Shown: piece after piece, positions 25,968-36,200 of the stretch
Layout of the letters: every line of letters begins with the position of its first letter
Numbering within the stretch: position 1 is the first letter of the stretch
Assembly: GCF_024169925.1 (NCBI RefSeq)
Contig: NZ_JALJXF010000001.1
Coordinates: 4,945,857 to 5,009,856 of the forward strand
Source: Methylorubrum extorquens
Lineage (GTDB): Bacteria; Pseudomonadota; Alphaproteobacteria; Rhizobiales; Beijerinckiaceae
DNA length: 64,000 nucleotides
Direction of reading: 5' to 3'
Position numbers and translations under genes: made by a program
The notes under the pieces: generated by a model
Seen by the model: the letters and a program-made list of their open reading frames with translations, nothing else
The model's database searches: none
Told to the model about the DNA's origin: nothing

Positions 25968-27080
25968 GTGACGAAGCGGAGCGCGTTGGCAACCCTTCTC
26001 GCCCTCATCCTCGCAGGTCCCGCCAGCGCCGCCGAGCCGCTGAAGATCGGGCTCGCCGCGCCGTTGAGTGGGCCGGATGCCGGCTTCGGCCAGGGGGCGC
26101 GGCTCGGCGCCGAGCAGGCGGTCGCCGAGATCAACCGCGCCGGCGGGGTGCTGGGGCGCAAGCTCCAGCTCGTGGTGCAGGACGACGCCGCCGATCCGAA
26201 ACAGGCGGTGGCGGTCGCCCGCAAGTTCGCCGGCAGCGGCGTGCGCTTCGTCATCGGCCCGCTCACCTCGGGCGCGGCCGCCGCGGCGAGTTCGGTCTAC
26301 GAGGAGGCCGGCATCGTCACGGTCACGCCCGGCGCGACCTGGGCTCCGCTGACGCGCCGGGGCGCCAGCCTGCTGTTCCGGCTTTCGGGCAGCGACGCGC
26401 AGCAGGGTGCGCTCGGCGGCACGCTGCTGGCCGAGCGGTTCCGCGGCAAGCCGGTCGCCATCGTCCACGACAAGACCAGCTTCGGCCGCGGGCTCGCCGA
26501 CGAGGCTGTTCGCGCCCTCAAGACCCGCGGCGGGGGGGAGCGCCTGTTCGAGGGCGTCTCCCGCGACGACCGCGAGATCGCGGCGCTCGTGGCCAAGCTG
26601 CGGGCACTCGGGATCGAGGCGATCTATTTCGGCGGCCTGTCTGCGCCGGCCGGAGCGCTGATCCGGGCGATGCGCGAGGCCGGTCTCACGACCACCGTGA
26701 TCGGCAGCGACGGGCTGCTCGACCGGGACTTTTCGCAGGTCCCCGGCGCCGAAGGCACGCTGATGACGGTGGCGTCCGCCCCGCCCCGCCTGCCCGAGCC
26801 GAGGGGCACGAGATCGCCGCGAAATCCGGAGGCCGAGATGTTCGCCGGCCCGGCCTACGCAGCGGTCGAGGTCGTGCGGCAGGGGATCGAGGGTGCGCGC
26901 TCGGTCGAGCCGGCCAAGGTCGCGGCTCACCTCCATGGCGGCGCCTCTCTGCGCACGGTGCTCGGCGAGGTGGCGTTCGACGCGGGCGGCGATCTCGTGA
27001 AGCCGCCGTTCTCGGTCACCGTGTGGCGCCGGCTTCCCGACGGGCGGCTCGACTTCGCCGGCAACGAAGTCTCGCCGTGA
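25968..27080 (+). CDS. ABC transporter substrate-binding protein (branched-chain amino acid type)
   Basis: Periplasmic binding protein of the LivJ/LivK (peripla_BP_6) class, 370 residues. GTG start, signal peptide TKRSALATLLALILAGPASA cleaved before AEP, then KIGLAAPLSGPDAGFGQGARLGAEQAVAEINRAGGVLGRKLQLV, the family opening. KPVAIVHDKTSFGRGLADE and AIYFGGLSAPAGALIRAMREAG mark the second lobe. The ligand cannot be told from sequence. No permease or ATPase gene accompanies it, so it is an orphan that must share a transporter or act as a sensor. It diverges from the Mo-cofactor operon across a 168-base spacer. Confidence 0.9.
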   Translation: MTKRSALATLLALILAGPASAAEPLKIGLAAPLSGPDAGFGQGARLGAEQAVAEINRAGGVLGRKLQLVVQDDAADPKQAVAVARKFAGSGVRFVIGPLTSGAAAAASSVYEEAGIVTVTPGATWAPLTRRGASLLFRLSGSDAQQGALGGTLLAERFRGKPVAIVHDKTSFGRGLADEAVRALKTRGGGERLFEGVSRDDREIAALVAKLRALGIEAIYFGGLSAPAGALIRAMREAGLTTTVIGSDGLLDRDFSQVPGAEGTLMTVASAPPRLPEPRGTRSPRNPEAEMFAGPAYAAVEVVRQGIEGARSVEPAKVAAHLHGGASLRTVLGEVAFDAGGDLVKPPFSVTVWRRLPDGRLDFAGNEVSP

Positions 27081-27193
27081 GACCGTCACGAGGCGGCGGA
27101 GGCTACGAAATTCCGCCCGGCGTCGAGGTTCAGCGCTCATCGCGTGGCGGATATTCTTGCACAAAGCGCCTCCGACGCTTAAGTCGCAGGATT

Positions 27194-27276
27194 GGTGCCC
27201 TTCGCGAAACACCCGTCGTGCCGCTCGTCCGGCCGGAGGGAGGACTCCCCGATCCGGGAGTTTCGCGAAAGGCACC
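27194..27276 (+). promoter_or_regulatory. Paired TTTCGCGAAA palindromes upstream of infA
   Basis: Within the 327-base spacer before infA, GGTGCCCTTCGCGAAAC (27194-27210) and GTTTCGCGAAAGGCACC (27260-27276) are inverted repeats matching at 16 of 17 positions. Each centre is itself the palindrome TTCGCGAA. They could be two operator sites for one dimeric regulator, 66 bases centre to centre, or the arms of a long stem in the infA leader. Other parts of the spacer show no gene. Confidence 0.45.
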
Positions 27277-27407
27277 CGACGCCCGGCAGCGCTGACGCCT
27301 CTCGTCCCGAGCGGATCGGACCCGCAGCGCCGCGCGTTTCGCACGACAGACCGATTTTTGATTTTGCCGGAGCGCCCCGTGCAGGCAGCCCGGCTGGAGA
27401 TAGATGT

Positions 27408-27683
27408 ATGGCAAAAGAGGAATTGATGCAGTTCGACGGCTTGGTCGTCGAGATCCTGCCGGACGCGCGCTACCGCGTGCAGCTCGACCAGGGGCACGAG
27501 ATCGTCGCCTACACGGCCGGCAAGATGAAGAAGAACCGCATCAAGACTCTGGCCGGCGACCGCGTCACCGTCGAGATGTCCCCCTATGATCTGGAGAAGG
27601 GCCGCCTCGTGTTCCGTCACAAGGACGAGCGCTCCGGTCCGCGTCCGCCCCAGCGCGGCGGCCAGCAGTTCCGTCGCCGTTAA
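27408..27683 (+). CDS. infA: Translation initiation factor IF-1, C-terminally extended
   Basis: OB-fold initiation factor that occupies the ribosomal A site. Ordinary IF-1 has 72 residues; this one has 91. The core is clear: [37 protein letters not shown] and [23 protein letters not shown]. The last 19 or so residues ([19 protein letters not shown]) form a basic, Pro/Gly-rich tail. The start is the ATG at 27408 behind GGAGATAG. Sequence and tail suggest it may be a second, divergent IF-1 rather than the only one. The twin palindromes upstream hint at specific regulation. Confidence 0.93.
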   Translation: MAKEELMQFDGLVVEILPDARYRVQLDQGHEIVAYTAGKMKKNRIKTLAGDRVTVEMSPYDLEKGRLVFRHKDERSGPRPPQRGGQQFRRR

Positions 27684-27747
27684 AGGCGCCGGACCACCAA
27701 GCTGCCGAGCGGCGCCCCACAGGGCACCGCCCGAGAGTCCCGAAAAC

Positions 27748-29997
27748 CTACTTCCCGAACCGCTCGAATTTCGGGAAGCTGCGGGTCATCAGCGTGCCGG
27801 CATCGGACCGGTGGCCCATCCACTTCTCCAGCATCGCGCTTTGAGCGATCCGCGCTTGTCCCGAGCCGTCGCGCCAGGGCAGGCCTTCCGCCAGGGTGAA
27901 GACGCAGGCATCCGCGAGCTGGCTCTGGCGGCAGCGCTGCAGGCGCACGCCTTTGCCGCGGCCGAGTTCCGTCACTTCGGAGGCCGGGAAAACCAACATC
28001 AGCTTGTCGGACGAGCAGACGGCGATGTGGTCGCCCTCGGCCGGCACCAGCAGCACCGCGCGCGTCCCCTCGTCGAGGCCGAGGATCGCCTTGCCCTTGC
28101 GGGTGTTGGCGACCAGCGCGTCGGAGGGGGCGATGAAGCCGCGCCCGTCCGAGCCGGCGACGAGCAGCTTGCTCTCCGGCTTGTAGGGCAAGGCCGCGAC
28201 GATCTCGGTGCCGTCGTCGAGATCGACCATCAGCCGCACCGGATCGCCGAAGCCGCGCCCGCCGGGCAGCTTCGAGGCTTCCAGGGTGAAGACCTTGCCG
28301 TTCGAGGCGAGCAGCAGGATTTTCGCTGTGGTCTCACTGAGGAAAGAGACCTTCAGGCTGTCGTCGCCTTTGAAGGTCACTGCCGACAGGTCGGCAACGT
28401 GCCCCTTCAGCGCGCGGATCCAGCCCTTCTCGGACAGGATCACCGTGATCGGCTCGCGCTCGACCATGGCGGCGGTGAAGTCGATCCCGGCGGTATCGGG
28501 CGGATTTTCCAGGGTGGTGCGGCGGCGGCCCAGCTTGGTCTCGGGCCCGAACGTCTTCTTCACCGCGCGGATCTGCTTGGTGATCTCCGTCCACTGGAGC
28601 TTCTCGGAGGCCAGCAATCCCTCGATTCCCTCCTTCTCCGCGGTCAGCGCCTCGAACTCGCGCTTCAGCTCCATCTCTTCGAGCTTGCGCAGGGAGCGCA
28701 GGCGGGTGTCGAGGATCGCGTTGGCCTGGACCTCGGTGAGTTCAAACCGCGCCATCAGCGCGGCCTTCGGCTCATCCTCCTCGCGGATGATGCGGATCAC
28801 CTCGTCGAGGTCGAGATAGACGATGAGCAGGCCGCCGAGGATTTCGAGGCGGCGCTCGATCTGGCCGAGGCGGTAGCTCGAACGGCGCTGGAGCACGACG
28901 CGGCGGTGATCGACCCACTCGCGCAGGCACTCGGCGAGACCGATGACGCGGGGCACGACGCCGCCGACGAGCACGTTGAGGTTCAGGGGAATCCGCGATT
29001 CCAGCTCGGAGAGCCGGAACAGCGACTCCATCAGCATCACCGGATCGACCGAGCGCGAGCGCGGCTCCAGCACCACGCGCACATCCTCCGCCGATTCGTC
29101 GCGCACGTCGGCGAGCAGCGGCAGTTTCTTCTCCTGAAGCAGGTCGGCGAGCTTTTCGATCAGCCGCGCCTTCGGCACGCCGTAGGGAATCTCGGTGACG
29201 ACGATGTTCCAAGTGCCGCGGCCGAGATCCTCCTTGGCCCAGCGGGCCCGCACGCGAAAACCCCCGCGACCGGTGCGGTAGGCCTCGCGGATGGTCTCAG
29301 GCGTATCGATCAGGATGCCGCCGGTGGGGAAGTCCGGCCCCTGCACGAAGGTGCAGAGCTGCTCGGAGGTCGCCTCGCGGTTCTGGATCAGGTAGAGCGC
29401 CGCGTCGCAGAGTTCGGCGGCGTTGTGCGGCGGGATCGAGGTCGCCATGCCGACCGCGATGCCCTGGCTGCCGTTGGCGAGCAGGTTCGGGAAGGCCGCC
29501 GGCAGGACGATCGGCTCCTCCTTCTCGCCGTTGTAGGAGGCGCGGAAATCGACCGTGTCCTCGTCGATCCCGTCGAGCAGCAGGCGGGCGACTTCCGTGA
29601 GCCGCGCCTCGGTGTAGCGGTAGGCCGCCGGACCGTCGCCGTCGATGTTGCCGAAGTTCCCCTGGCCATCGACCAGCGGGTAGCGCTGGGCGAAGTCCTG
29701 GGAGAGGCGCACCAGCGCGTCGTAGATCGCTTGGTCGCCGTGCGGGTGGAAGTCACCCATCACGTCGCCGACGATCTTCGCGCACTTCTTGAACGCCGAG
29801 GTGGGGTCGAGCCGCAGGAGGCGCATGCCGTAGAGGATGCGCCGGTGCACCGGCTTCAGGCCGTCGCGGGCATCGGGCAGCGCGCGCTGCATGATCGTGG
29901 AGAGCGCATAGGCATAGTAGCGCTCCTCCAGCGCCGTCTTCAGCTCGACGCTCTCGATGCCGTCGCTCGGCGGCGGCAGGACGGGCTGGCCCATCAC
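27748..29997 (-). CDS. parC: DNA topoisomerase IV subunit A
   Basis: Type II topoisomerase subunit that, with ParE, unlinks daughter chromosomes. The protein has 749 residues. The active-site tyrosine is Tyr128 in [11 protein letters not shown]. The quinolone-resistance region reads [13 protein letters not shown], with Gln89 at the position that is serine in E. coli ParC. The C-terminal part shows the degenerate GyrA-like beta-pinwheel ([34 protein letters not shown]), shorter than in GyrA, which supports ParC over GyrA. A LexA-type box lies 100 bases upstream, and a hairpin sits in the leader. Confidence 0.95.
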   Translation of the reverse strand: MMGQPVLPPPSDGIESVELKTALEERYYAYALSTIMQRALPDARDGLKPVHRRILYGMRLLRLDPTSAFKKCAKIVGDVMGDFHPHGDQAIYDALVRLSQDFAQRYPLVDGQGNFGNIDGDGPAAYRYTEARLTEVARLLLDGIDEDTVDFRASYNGEKEEPIVLPAAFPNLLANGSQGIAVGMATSIPPHNAAELCDAALYLIQNREATSEQLCTFVQGPDFPTGGILIDTPETIREAYRTGRGGFRVRARWAKEDLGRGTWNIVVTEIPYGVPKARLIEKLADLLQEKKLPLLADVRDESAEDVRVVLEPRSRSVDPVMLMESLFRLSELESRIPLNLNVLVGGVVPRVIGLAECLREWVDHRRVVLQRRSSYRLGQIERRLEILGGLLIVYLDLDEVIRIIREEDEPKAALMARFELTEVQANAILDTRLRSLRKLEEMELKREFEALTAEKEGIEGLLASEKLQWTEITKQIRAVKKTFGPETKLGRRRTTLENPPDTAGIDFTAAMVEREPITVILSEKGWIRALKGHVADLSAVTFKGDDSLKVSFLSETTAKILLLASNGKVFTLEASKLPGGRGFGDPVRLMVDLDDGTEIVAALPYKPESKLLVAGSDGRGFIAPSDALVANTRKGKAILGLDEGTRAVLLVPAEGDHIAVCSSDKLMLVFPASEVTELGRGKGVRLQRCRQSQLADACVFTLAEGLPWRDGSGQARIAQSAMLEKWMGHRSDAGTLMTRSFPKFERFGK

Positions 29998-30021
29998 TCA
30001 CTCCACATCGTCAGTTCAGTC

Positions 30022-30048
30022 CGGACGCCGACCCTGCATCGGCGTCCG
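30022..30048 (-). terminator. Hairpin in the recO-parC spacer
   Basis: Ten-base arms CGGACGCCGA and TCGGCGTCCG around a 7-base loop, between the recO stop and the parC start on the minus strand. There is no T-run; it may be the recO terminator or part of the parC 5' leader. Confidence 0.45.
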
Positions 30049-30096
30049 CCACCGCTCCCCGTTCCTACGGGTTACAGCGCCTCTAGAAACGCATAG

Positions 30097-30111
30097 GAAC
30101 ATAACACGAAC
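30097..30111 (-). promoter_or_regulatory. LexA (SOS) box upstream of parC
   Basis: On the minus strand this reads GTTCGTGTTATGTTC, an exact GTTC-N7-GTTC alphaproteobacterial LexA site. It lies five bases past the recO stop codon and 100 bases before parC. It shares the pattern GTTC-N-TGTT-N-TGTTC with the box at 37086-37100. Confidence 0.6.
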
Positions 30112-30115
30112 ACGA

Positions 30116-30856
30116 TCAGCTCTGGCCAGTGCTGAGTGCGACGAATCGTGCGCGTTCCTCCGGCGTCGCCTGTGCCCGCGGGCGCCAGACGTGCTGATCG
30201 AGGAAATACCCCGCCAAGGTAAACCCCTCCCGAACGTCATGCACGTCGGGTGTGCGCCAGCCGCTGCCGGGCTGGTCGCGGTCGCGCAGGAAGGGCGGCA
30301 GAGCCAGCAGGCGGTCACGATAGGGCTCGCCCGCCGAGGCGCTGACCGCGCGCCCGCTCTTCGGGGACACGTAGACCAGGGCGTCGTTGGCGCCCGTGGC
30401 CGCGCAATGCGACAGGTCGAGGCCGAAGCCGAGCCCCGCGAGCAGCGCCAGTTCGAACCGCACCATCAGCGCGGGGGCTATCTCGGGATCGTCGAGATGA
30501 GTGAGCAGGATCTGCGCCGCCGCGTAGAGCGCCGGGTGCGGATCGCGTTCGGGCAGGAGCCGCAGCAACGCCGAGAGATGCGCGACCCCGTAGAGCGCGA
30601 GGCCCGAATCCATCAGCCGCGAGGCGTTCAGGGTCAGCGGCTCGACCACGTAGGAGCCGAGCGACCCGTCGAGCCGCGCCCGCCATGTCGCGCGGAGCAT
30701 GTTGCCGGGCTGGAGCATCGGCTGCATCCGCCGCGAGCGCCCGCCATGGACGAGCCCGAGATGGCGCCCGTGCTCCGGCGTCATCAGTTCGAGCACGACC
30801 CCGGTCTCGCCGTGCTTGCGCAGGCCGATCACCAGGCCATCGTCGATCCATTGCAT
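30116..30856 (-). CDS. recO: DNA repair protein RecO
   Basis: Recombination mediator that helps load RecA on SSB-coated DNA in the RecFOR pathway. The 246-residue product begins MQWIDDGLVIGLRKHGETGVVLELMTPEHGRHLGLVHGG, the N-terminal OB-fold of RecO. An all-helical middle follows, with RLLPERDPHPALYAAAQILLTHL and RFELALLAGLGFGLDLSHCAATG. The usual four-cysteine zinc site is reduced to a single cysteine. The upstream in-frame ATG at 30886 would add ten non-family residues, so 30856 is chosen. It lies upstream of parC on the same strand. Confidence 0.9.
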   Translation of the reverse strand: MQWIDDGLVIGLRKHGETGVVLELMTPEHGRHLGLVHGGRSRRMQPMLQPGNMLRATWRARLDGSLGSYVVEPLTLNASRLMDSGLALYGVAHLSALLRLLPERDPHPALYAAAQILLTHLDDPEIAPALMVRFELALLAGLGFGLDLSHCAATGANDALVYVSPKSGRAVSASAGEPYRDRLLALPPFLRDRDQPGSGWRTPDVHDVREGFTLAGYFLDQHVWRPRAQATPEERARFVALSTGQS

Positions 30857-30986
30857 GGGAGACAGATAGTCGCTTTTTCGCTGCATGGGAGCATGGTGAG
30901 CGGGAGGCCTGTCCCTTGCGGACGATTGCCCCGTTTCGCGCCCTGCTCGAAACCGCTACGCTTTTCCCGCAACGGGAGATTTCGCG

Positions 30987-31379
30987 ATGGTCGGGCGGCG
31001 CGGCGGGGTGATGCTGGCGATAGCCTTCGCGGTCGGCGGCTGCACTGCGACCGCTGCCCCGCCTTCACCCTCCGCCGCCACCGGCACGGTCCGCGAGCGG
31101 ATCGCCGCGTTGGCGCGCAATCAGGTCGCGTTCGGTTCGGTCTCGCTGATCCCGGTGCGGTTCGCGCATAGCCGGATCGCCGGCCCGTTCGAGGATGGCG
31201 GGCGCCAGCTTTACTGCATCTCGACCCGGATGAGCGGACGCACCTTCGGCAAGCCGGAACGGCCCAAGCTCGTGGTGCGGGAGGAGGCCGGGGCGCTCAC
31301 CGTCCTGCGGGACGAGGAGGAGACCTGCGAGGGGCATCGCAGCGAGCCGTTTTCGGAGCTGGACATGCCGGGGGGCTGA
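30987..31379 (+). CDS. Putative lipoprotein of unknown function
   Basis: A 130-residue protein with a lipobox-type signal peptide: MVGRRGGVMLAIAFAVGGCTAT, cysteine at position 19. The mature region, about 110 residues, has no family I recognise. It contains two further cysteines (YCISTRM and EETCEG) that could form a disulfide. An internal ATG at 31011 would also leave a lipobox. It is divergent from recO and 26 bases upstream of the ChaC-like gene, so the two may be cotranscribed. Confidence 0.65.
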   Translation: MVGRRGGVMLAIAFAVGGCTATAAPPSPSAATGTVRERIAALARNQVAFGSVSLIPVRFAHSRIAGPFEDGGRQLYCISTRMSGRTFGKPERPKLVVREEAGALTVLRDEEETCEGHRSEPFSELDMPGG

Positions 31380-31405
31380 AGGGGGTTGCGCGCGCCTGCC
31401 CAAAA

Positions 31406-32125
31406 ATGGTCCGTTCCGGCCCGATGGCCTCTCGTTCCCTGTCGCTCTCCCTCGACCTGATCGCCCGTGCCCATCCCGACACCGTTCCCGACGACCCGGA
31501 CGCGCTGACGCTGCTCTCCGACGCCGACCTCGCGCCCGAACTCGCGGCGATGCTGACCCGTCGCGCCGCACCCGAGGGCGGGCTATGGGTGTTCGCCTAT
31601 GGCTCGCTGCTGTGGAACCCGGAATTCGCCTTTACCGAGCAGCGGCTCGGCACGCTGCGGGGCTGGCATCGCCGGTTCTGCCTGCTGCAGCGGCGGTTTC
31701 GCGGCACGCCGGAGAATCCGGGCTTGGTGCTGGGGCTCGACCGGGGCGGGATCTGCCGCGGCGTCGCCCTCCGCCTGGACGATGCCGACCCGCATGGCAT
31801 CCTGATGCCGGTCTGGCGGCGGGAGATGAAGGGCAAGGGCTACGAGGGCCGCTGGGTCACCGTCGAGACGGAGACCGGGCCGGTCATGGCGCTGACCTTC
31901 ATGGTGAACCGGCAGAGCGACCGCTACACCGGCCGCCTCTCCGACACCGAGATCGCGGACAAGATCGCCGCGGCCTGCGGGCATCTGGGCCCGAGCGCCG
32001 AGTATCTGTTCCGCACCGTGGAGGCCTGCGCCCGGCTCGGCATCCACGATCGGCACCTGTGGTCGCTCCAGGCGCTCGTGGCCGAGCGCCTGCCGGCGAG
32101 GCGGACAGTCTGCCCGCCGAAGTGA
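31406..32125 (+). CDS. ChaC-like gamma-glutamylcyclotransferase
   Basis: A 239-residue protein of the ChaC family, which cleaves glutathione to 5-oxoproline and Cys-Gly. The glycine-rich substrate loop is WVFAYGSLLWNPEF (residues about 61-74), followed by RRFCLLQRRFRGTPENPGLVLGLDRGG and the catalytic glutamate region MKGKGYEGRWV. The C-terminal IADKIAAACGHLGPSAEYLFRTVEACARLGIHD is typical. A 60-residue N-terminal extension precedes the fold. ATG at 31406 or 31424 may start it. It converges on the transglycosylase gene. Confidence 0.9.
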   Translation: MVRSGPMASRSLSLSLDLIARAHPDTVPDDPDALTLLSDADLAPELAAMLTRRAAPEGGLWVFAYGSLLWNPEFAFTEQRLGTLRGWHRRFCLLQRRFRGTPENPGLVLGLDRGGICRGVALRLDDADPHGILMPVWRREMKGKGYEGRWVTVETETGPVMALTFMVNRQSDRYTGRLSDTEIADKIAAACGHLGPSAEYLFRTVEACARLGIHDRHLWSLQALVAERLPARRTVCPPK

Positions 32126-32130
32126 TCCAG

Positions 32131-32159
32131 GGCGCGACCTTTCCGGAAAGGGCCGCGCC
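32131..32159. terminator. Hairpin between converging genes
   Basis: Imperfect palindrome GGCGCG-CTTTCCGGAAAG-CGCGCC with a short mismatch on each side. It stands between the ChaC-like gene and the transglycosylase gene, so it could end both transcripts. Confidence 0.5.
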
Positions 32160-32194
32160 GTGGACGGCTTCGCTCCGCTCGCAGTGACGGAAGA

Positions 32195-32980
32195 TTACTG
32201 CCCGTCGATCCGGGCGCCGAGGAGCGCGATGGCGCGCTGGTAGACGCCGGCGGCGTTCCAGCCCTGGATCGCGGCGAAGTTCGGCTCGCCGGGCTGGTAG
32301 CCCGCGCCGCGCTGCCAGCCGTGACCCTTCAGGAAGTTGGCGGTGGAGTTCAGCGCGACCGGCGCGCTGTCGAGGCTGCCGCCGACGCCGTAGGTCAGGA
32401 CGTTTTTCGGCAGGAACTGGGTGTGGCCGACCTCGCCGTGGGCCGCACCGCGGGTGGCGGAGGTGAGCACCCCGCTGTCGACGAGCTTGAGCGCTGCGTA
32501 GAGCTGATCGGTGAAGTAGGCCGAGCGGCGGCAATCGTAGGCCAGCGTCGCCACCGCCGAGAGGGTGTTGACGTTGCCCTTCACCGCGCCGAAGCCGGTT
32601 TCCATGCCCCAGATCGCCAGAAGCGGGCCCGGCGGCACGCCGTAGCGCTGCTCGATCGAGGCGAAGAGCGCCGCGTTCTGAGCCTTGAGGGTGCGCCCGC
32701 GGGAGACGATGACGTTGCCGCCGCGCTTGGCCAGGAACTGGTCGAGGGAGAGCTTGAAGCTCTTCTGGCCGCGATCCGCCGAGATGGTCGCGGTGGAGTA
32801 GGAGGTGTTGGCGAGCGCCGCGAGGGAGGCCGGGCTCGCCCGGCCCTTGGCCTCGGCGGCGAACTCGTCCTTCCAGGCCTCGAAGCCGGCGGCGCTGTTG
32901 CCGCACTGCGCCGCCTGCGCCGTGCCGGCCAGCCCCATCAGGGCGGCAACCGCCACCAGTCTCAAACCGTGTCCGGTCAT
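32195..32980 (-). CDS. Lytic murein transglycosylase (MltB-like)
   Basis: Periplasmic peptidoglycan lyase of the SLT_2/MltB family, 261 residues. Signal peptide MTGHGLRLVAVAALMGLAGTAQAA, cleaved before QCG, with no lipobox cysteine in the right place. Core motifs are YGVPPGPLLAIWGMETGFG, with the catalytic glutamate, VNTLSAVATLAYDCRRSAYF, HGEVGHTQFLPKNVLTYGVGG, and SLDSAPVALNSTANFLKGHGW. ATG at 32980 gives the signal peptide directly; in-frame starts further upstream add unlikely sequence. The gene stands alone, with dnaE upstream ending 241 bases away. Confidence 0.9.
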   Translation of the reverse strand: MTGHGLRLVAVAALMGLAGTAQAAQCGNSAAGFEAWKDEFAAEAKGRASPASLAALANTSYSTATISADRGQKSFKLSLDQFLAKRGGNVIVSRGRTLKAQNAALFASIEQRYGVPPGPLLAIWGMETGFGAVKGNVNTLSAVATLAYDCRRSAYFTDQLYAALKLVDSGVLTSATRGAAHGEVGHTQFLPKNVLTYGVGGSLDSAPVALNSTANFLKGHGWQRGAGYQPGEPNFAAIQGWNAAGVYQRAIALLGARIDGQ

Positions 32981-33221
32981 CCCACACTCCATCAGGCGGC
33001 GGCCACACGCGGCGCCGCGGCAATCACAGGGCTTCGGCCGCGCCGCGGAGCCGGGCGTGTTCCACCCACGGGAACGCCCGCCCGGCATCTTATGCTTGGC
33101 CGAACCATACTTTGGCAGAATCACCGAGCTGTGGCGGCGGTGAGGCACGAAAGGTGCTGCAACGCCACTATCTTGCAGACGTGATCGGATTGGTTACCGG
33201 CGGATGAAGGGGGCGGCCCGC

Positions 33222-36200
33222 TCAGTTCACCTCGACCTGAACCACCCCCGGCACGGCGCGCAGCGCCCCCGCGACTTGCGGGGTCGCCTGATAGCGGTCC
33301 TTCAGGCGCACCTCGACCTCGCGCTCGCCGCCGTCGAGAATGAGGATCAGCGAGACCTCGCCCTCGCCGCGCAGGGTCAGGCGCTGCTGCACCGAACTCA
33401 AGGCGCGGTCGTCGCGCAGGAAGATGCGCATGCCCTTCTGGTGGCGGGCGGCGGCCTGATCGAGCGGCTCGGCGGTGGTGATGCGGGCGCGCACGTCCTC
33501 GCCCTCCAGGTTGGCCTGGATCGTCAGCACCAGCGGCCGGCCGGGTTCGAGGATGTCGCGGTACTGGTTGAGCCCCTCGGAGAAGATGATCGCCTCGAAA
33601 TGCCCGGTCTGGTCCGAGAGGATGACGATGCCGAGCTTGTTGCCGCTCTTGGTGCGCCGCTCCGAGCGGTCGAGCACCGAGGCGGCGATGCGGCCCACGC
33701 TGGCCGTGCCCGCCCGCACCCCCCGGCAGAAATCGGCCCAGGACTGGACCCGCAGCTTTTCGAGGATCGGTCCGTACTCGTCGAGCGGATGGCCCGAGAG
33801 GAAGAAGCCGATGGCGTCGCATTCGCGCTTCAGCTTGTCGGTGTGGGTCCAGAACTCGTGGGCTGGGATGCGCAACGCCACATCCACCGAAGCGACGCCG
33901 CCGAACATGTCGGTGATGCCCGAGGTCTCGGCCTCGGCCGCGCCCTGGGCCATCTTCATCATCGGCTCGACCGCGGCCCAGGCCCGCGCCCGGTCCGGCT
34001 CGATGCAGTCGAGCGCCCCGGCCGCGATCAGGTTCTCCAGCGTGCGCTTGTTGACGTGGCGCGGGTTCAGGCGCCGGGCGAAACAGGCGAGGTCCTTGAA
34101 CGGTGTGTCGCCGCGGGCGGCGACGATCGATTCCACCGCCGCGCGGCCGACGCCCTTGATCGCGGCGAGCGCGTAGAGGATGCGCCCCTTATCCACGTCG
34201 AACACCACGCCGGAGGTGTTCACCGAGGGCGGCTCGACGGTGATCTTCAGGCGCTGCGCGTCCTGGCGGAATTCGGCGAGCTTGTCGGTGTTGTCGATGT
34301 CGAGCGTCATGGCCGCGGCCAGGAACTCGACCGGATGGTTCGCCTTGAGATAGGCGGTCTGGTAGGTCACCAGCGCGTAGGCCGCCGCGTGGGACTTGTT
34401 GAAGCCGTAATCCGCGAACTTCGCGAGTAGGTCGAAGATCTCGTTGGCCTTCGCCTGCGCGATTCCGCTGTCGAGGCAGCCCTTCACGAAGCGGTCGCGC
34501 TGGGCGTCCATCTCCGCTTTGATCTTCTTGCCCATGGCGCGGCGGAGCATGTCGGCCTCGCCCAGGGTGTAGCCGGCCAGAACCTTGGCGACCTCCATCA
34601 CCTGCTCTTGGTAGACGATGATCCCGAAGGTCTCCTTCAGGATCGGCTCCAGCATCGGGTGTGAGTACCAAGAGGCCTCGTTGCCGGCGTCGCGCCCGAG
34701 CTTGCGCTCGCAATAGACCGGGATGTTGGCCATCGGGCCCGGCCGGTAGAGCGCCACCAGCGCGATGATGTCCTCCAGGCGGTCGGCCTGCATCTCGCAG
34801 AGCGCCTTGCGCATGCCGGCGGATTCCACCTGGAACACCGCAACGGTCTCGCCCCGGCCCATCGGCTCGTAGGTTTTCTTGTCGTCGAGCGGGATCTGGG
34901 CGAGATCGACCTCGATGCCGCGCTGCTTCAAGAGGTCGGTGCAGCAACGCAGCATCGTCAGGGTCTTGAGGCCGAGGAAGTCGAACTTCACCAAGCCGGC
35001 TTGCTCGACCCACTTCATGTTGAACTGGGTCACCCGCATGCCCGTCTTCGGGTCTCGGTAGAGCGGCACCAGCTCTTCGAGGGGCCGGTCGCCGATCACC
35101 ACGCCGGCGGCGTGGGTCGAGGCGTGGCGGTGCAGGCCTTCGAGCTTCTTCGAGATCTCGACGAGGCGGGCGACGATCGGCTCCTCCTCGATCGCCTGCT
35201 GGAGCTTCGGCTCGCCCTCGATCGCCTGGGCCAGCGTCACGGGGTTGGCCGGGTTCTGCGGCACGAGCTTGGTCAGCTTGTCGACCTGCCCGTAGGGCAT
35301 TTCCAGCACGCGGCCGACGTCGCGCAGCACGCCGCGGGCGAGCAGGGTACCGAAGGTGATGATCTGCCCGACCTGCCGCTCGCCGTAGCGCTGCTGCACG
35401 TAGCGGATCACCCGCTCGCGGCCCTCGACGCAGAAGTCGATGTCGAAGTCCGGCATCGAGACGCGCTCAGGGTTCAGAAAGCGCTCGAACAGCAGGCCGA
35501 ACCGAAGCGGATCGAGATCGGTGATGAGGAGCGACCACGCCACCAGGGAGCCCGCGCCCGAGCCGCGGCCGGGTCCGACGGGGATGTCGTGGTCCTTGGC
35601 CCACTTGATGAAGTCCGAGACGATCAGGAAGTAGCCTGGGAACTTCATCTTGACGATGACATCGAGCTCGAACTTCAGCCGCGCGCGGTAATCCTCCTCG
35701 GTGAAACCGGGGGCGGTGCCGTGCTGCTTCAAGCGCAGCTCCAGCCCGGCCTCGGCCTGACGGCACAACTCGGTCGGCTCGTCGGCGGCCACCGCCTGAA
35801 CCGGCGCCTCGGCGGCCTCGGCCAGCACCTCGGCCATGGGCGGGGCCTCGCCCGCGGCGACGCTGGCGAAGTTCGGCAGGATGGGTTTGCGGGTGCGCGC
35901 CCGAACGGCGCAGCGCATGGCGATCTCGACGGAGGCTGCGAGCGCGTCCGGCAGATCGCGGAACAGCTCCATCATCGCGGTGCGCGTGGTGAAGGCGTGA
36001 CGCGGGGTGAGGCGACGGCGGCGCTCGTCGGAGACGAGGCGGCCCTCGGCGATGGCGAGCAGCGCGTCGTGGGCGTCGTAATCGCCGGGCTTGGCGAAGA
36101 ACGGCTCGTTCGTCGCGACGATGCCGAGGCCGTTCGTGTCGGCGAGCCGCAGCAATTCGCGCTCGACCGCGCGTTCGTCGTCGAGGCCGTGGCGCTGGAT

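Noticed and set aside
27748..29997. Reading this gene as gyrA
   Set aside because: The C-terminal pinwheel is short and lacks a clear GyrA box; length of 749 and context with recO fit ParC better.
27586..30096. 836-codon plus-strand open frame opposite parC
   Set aside because: Antisense to a clear parC; composition is that of a GC-driven shadow frame.
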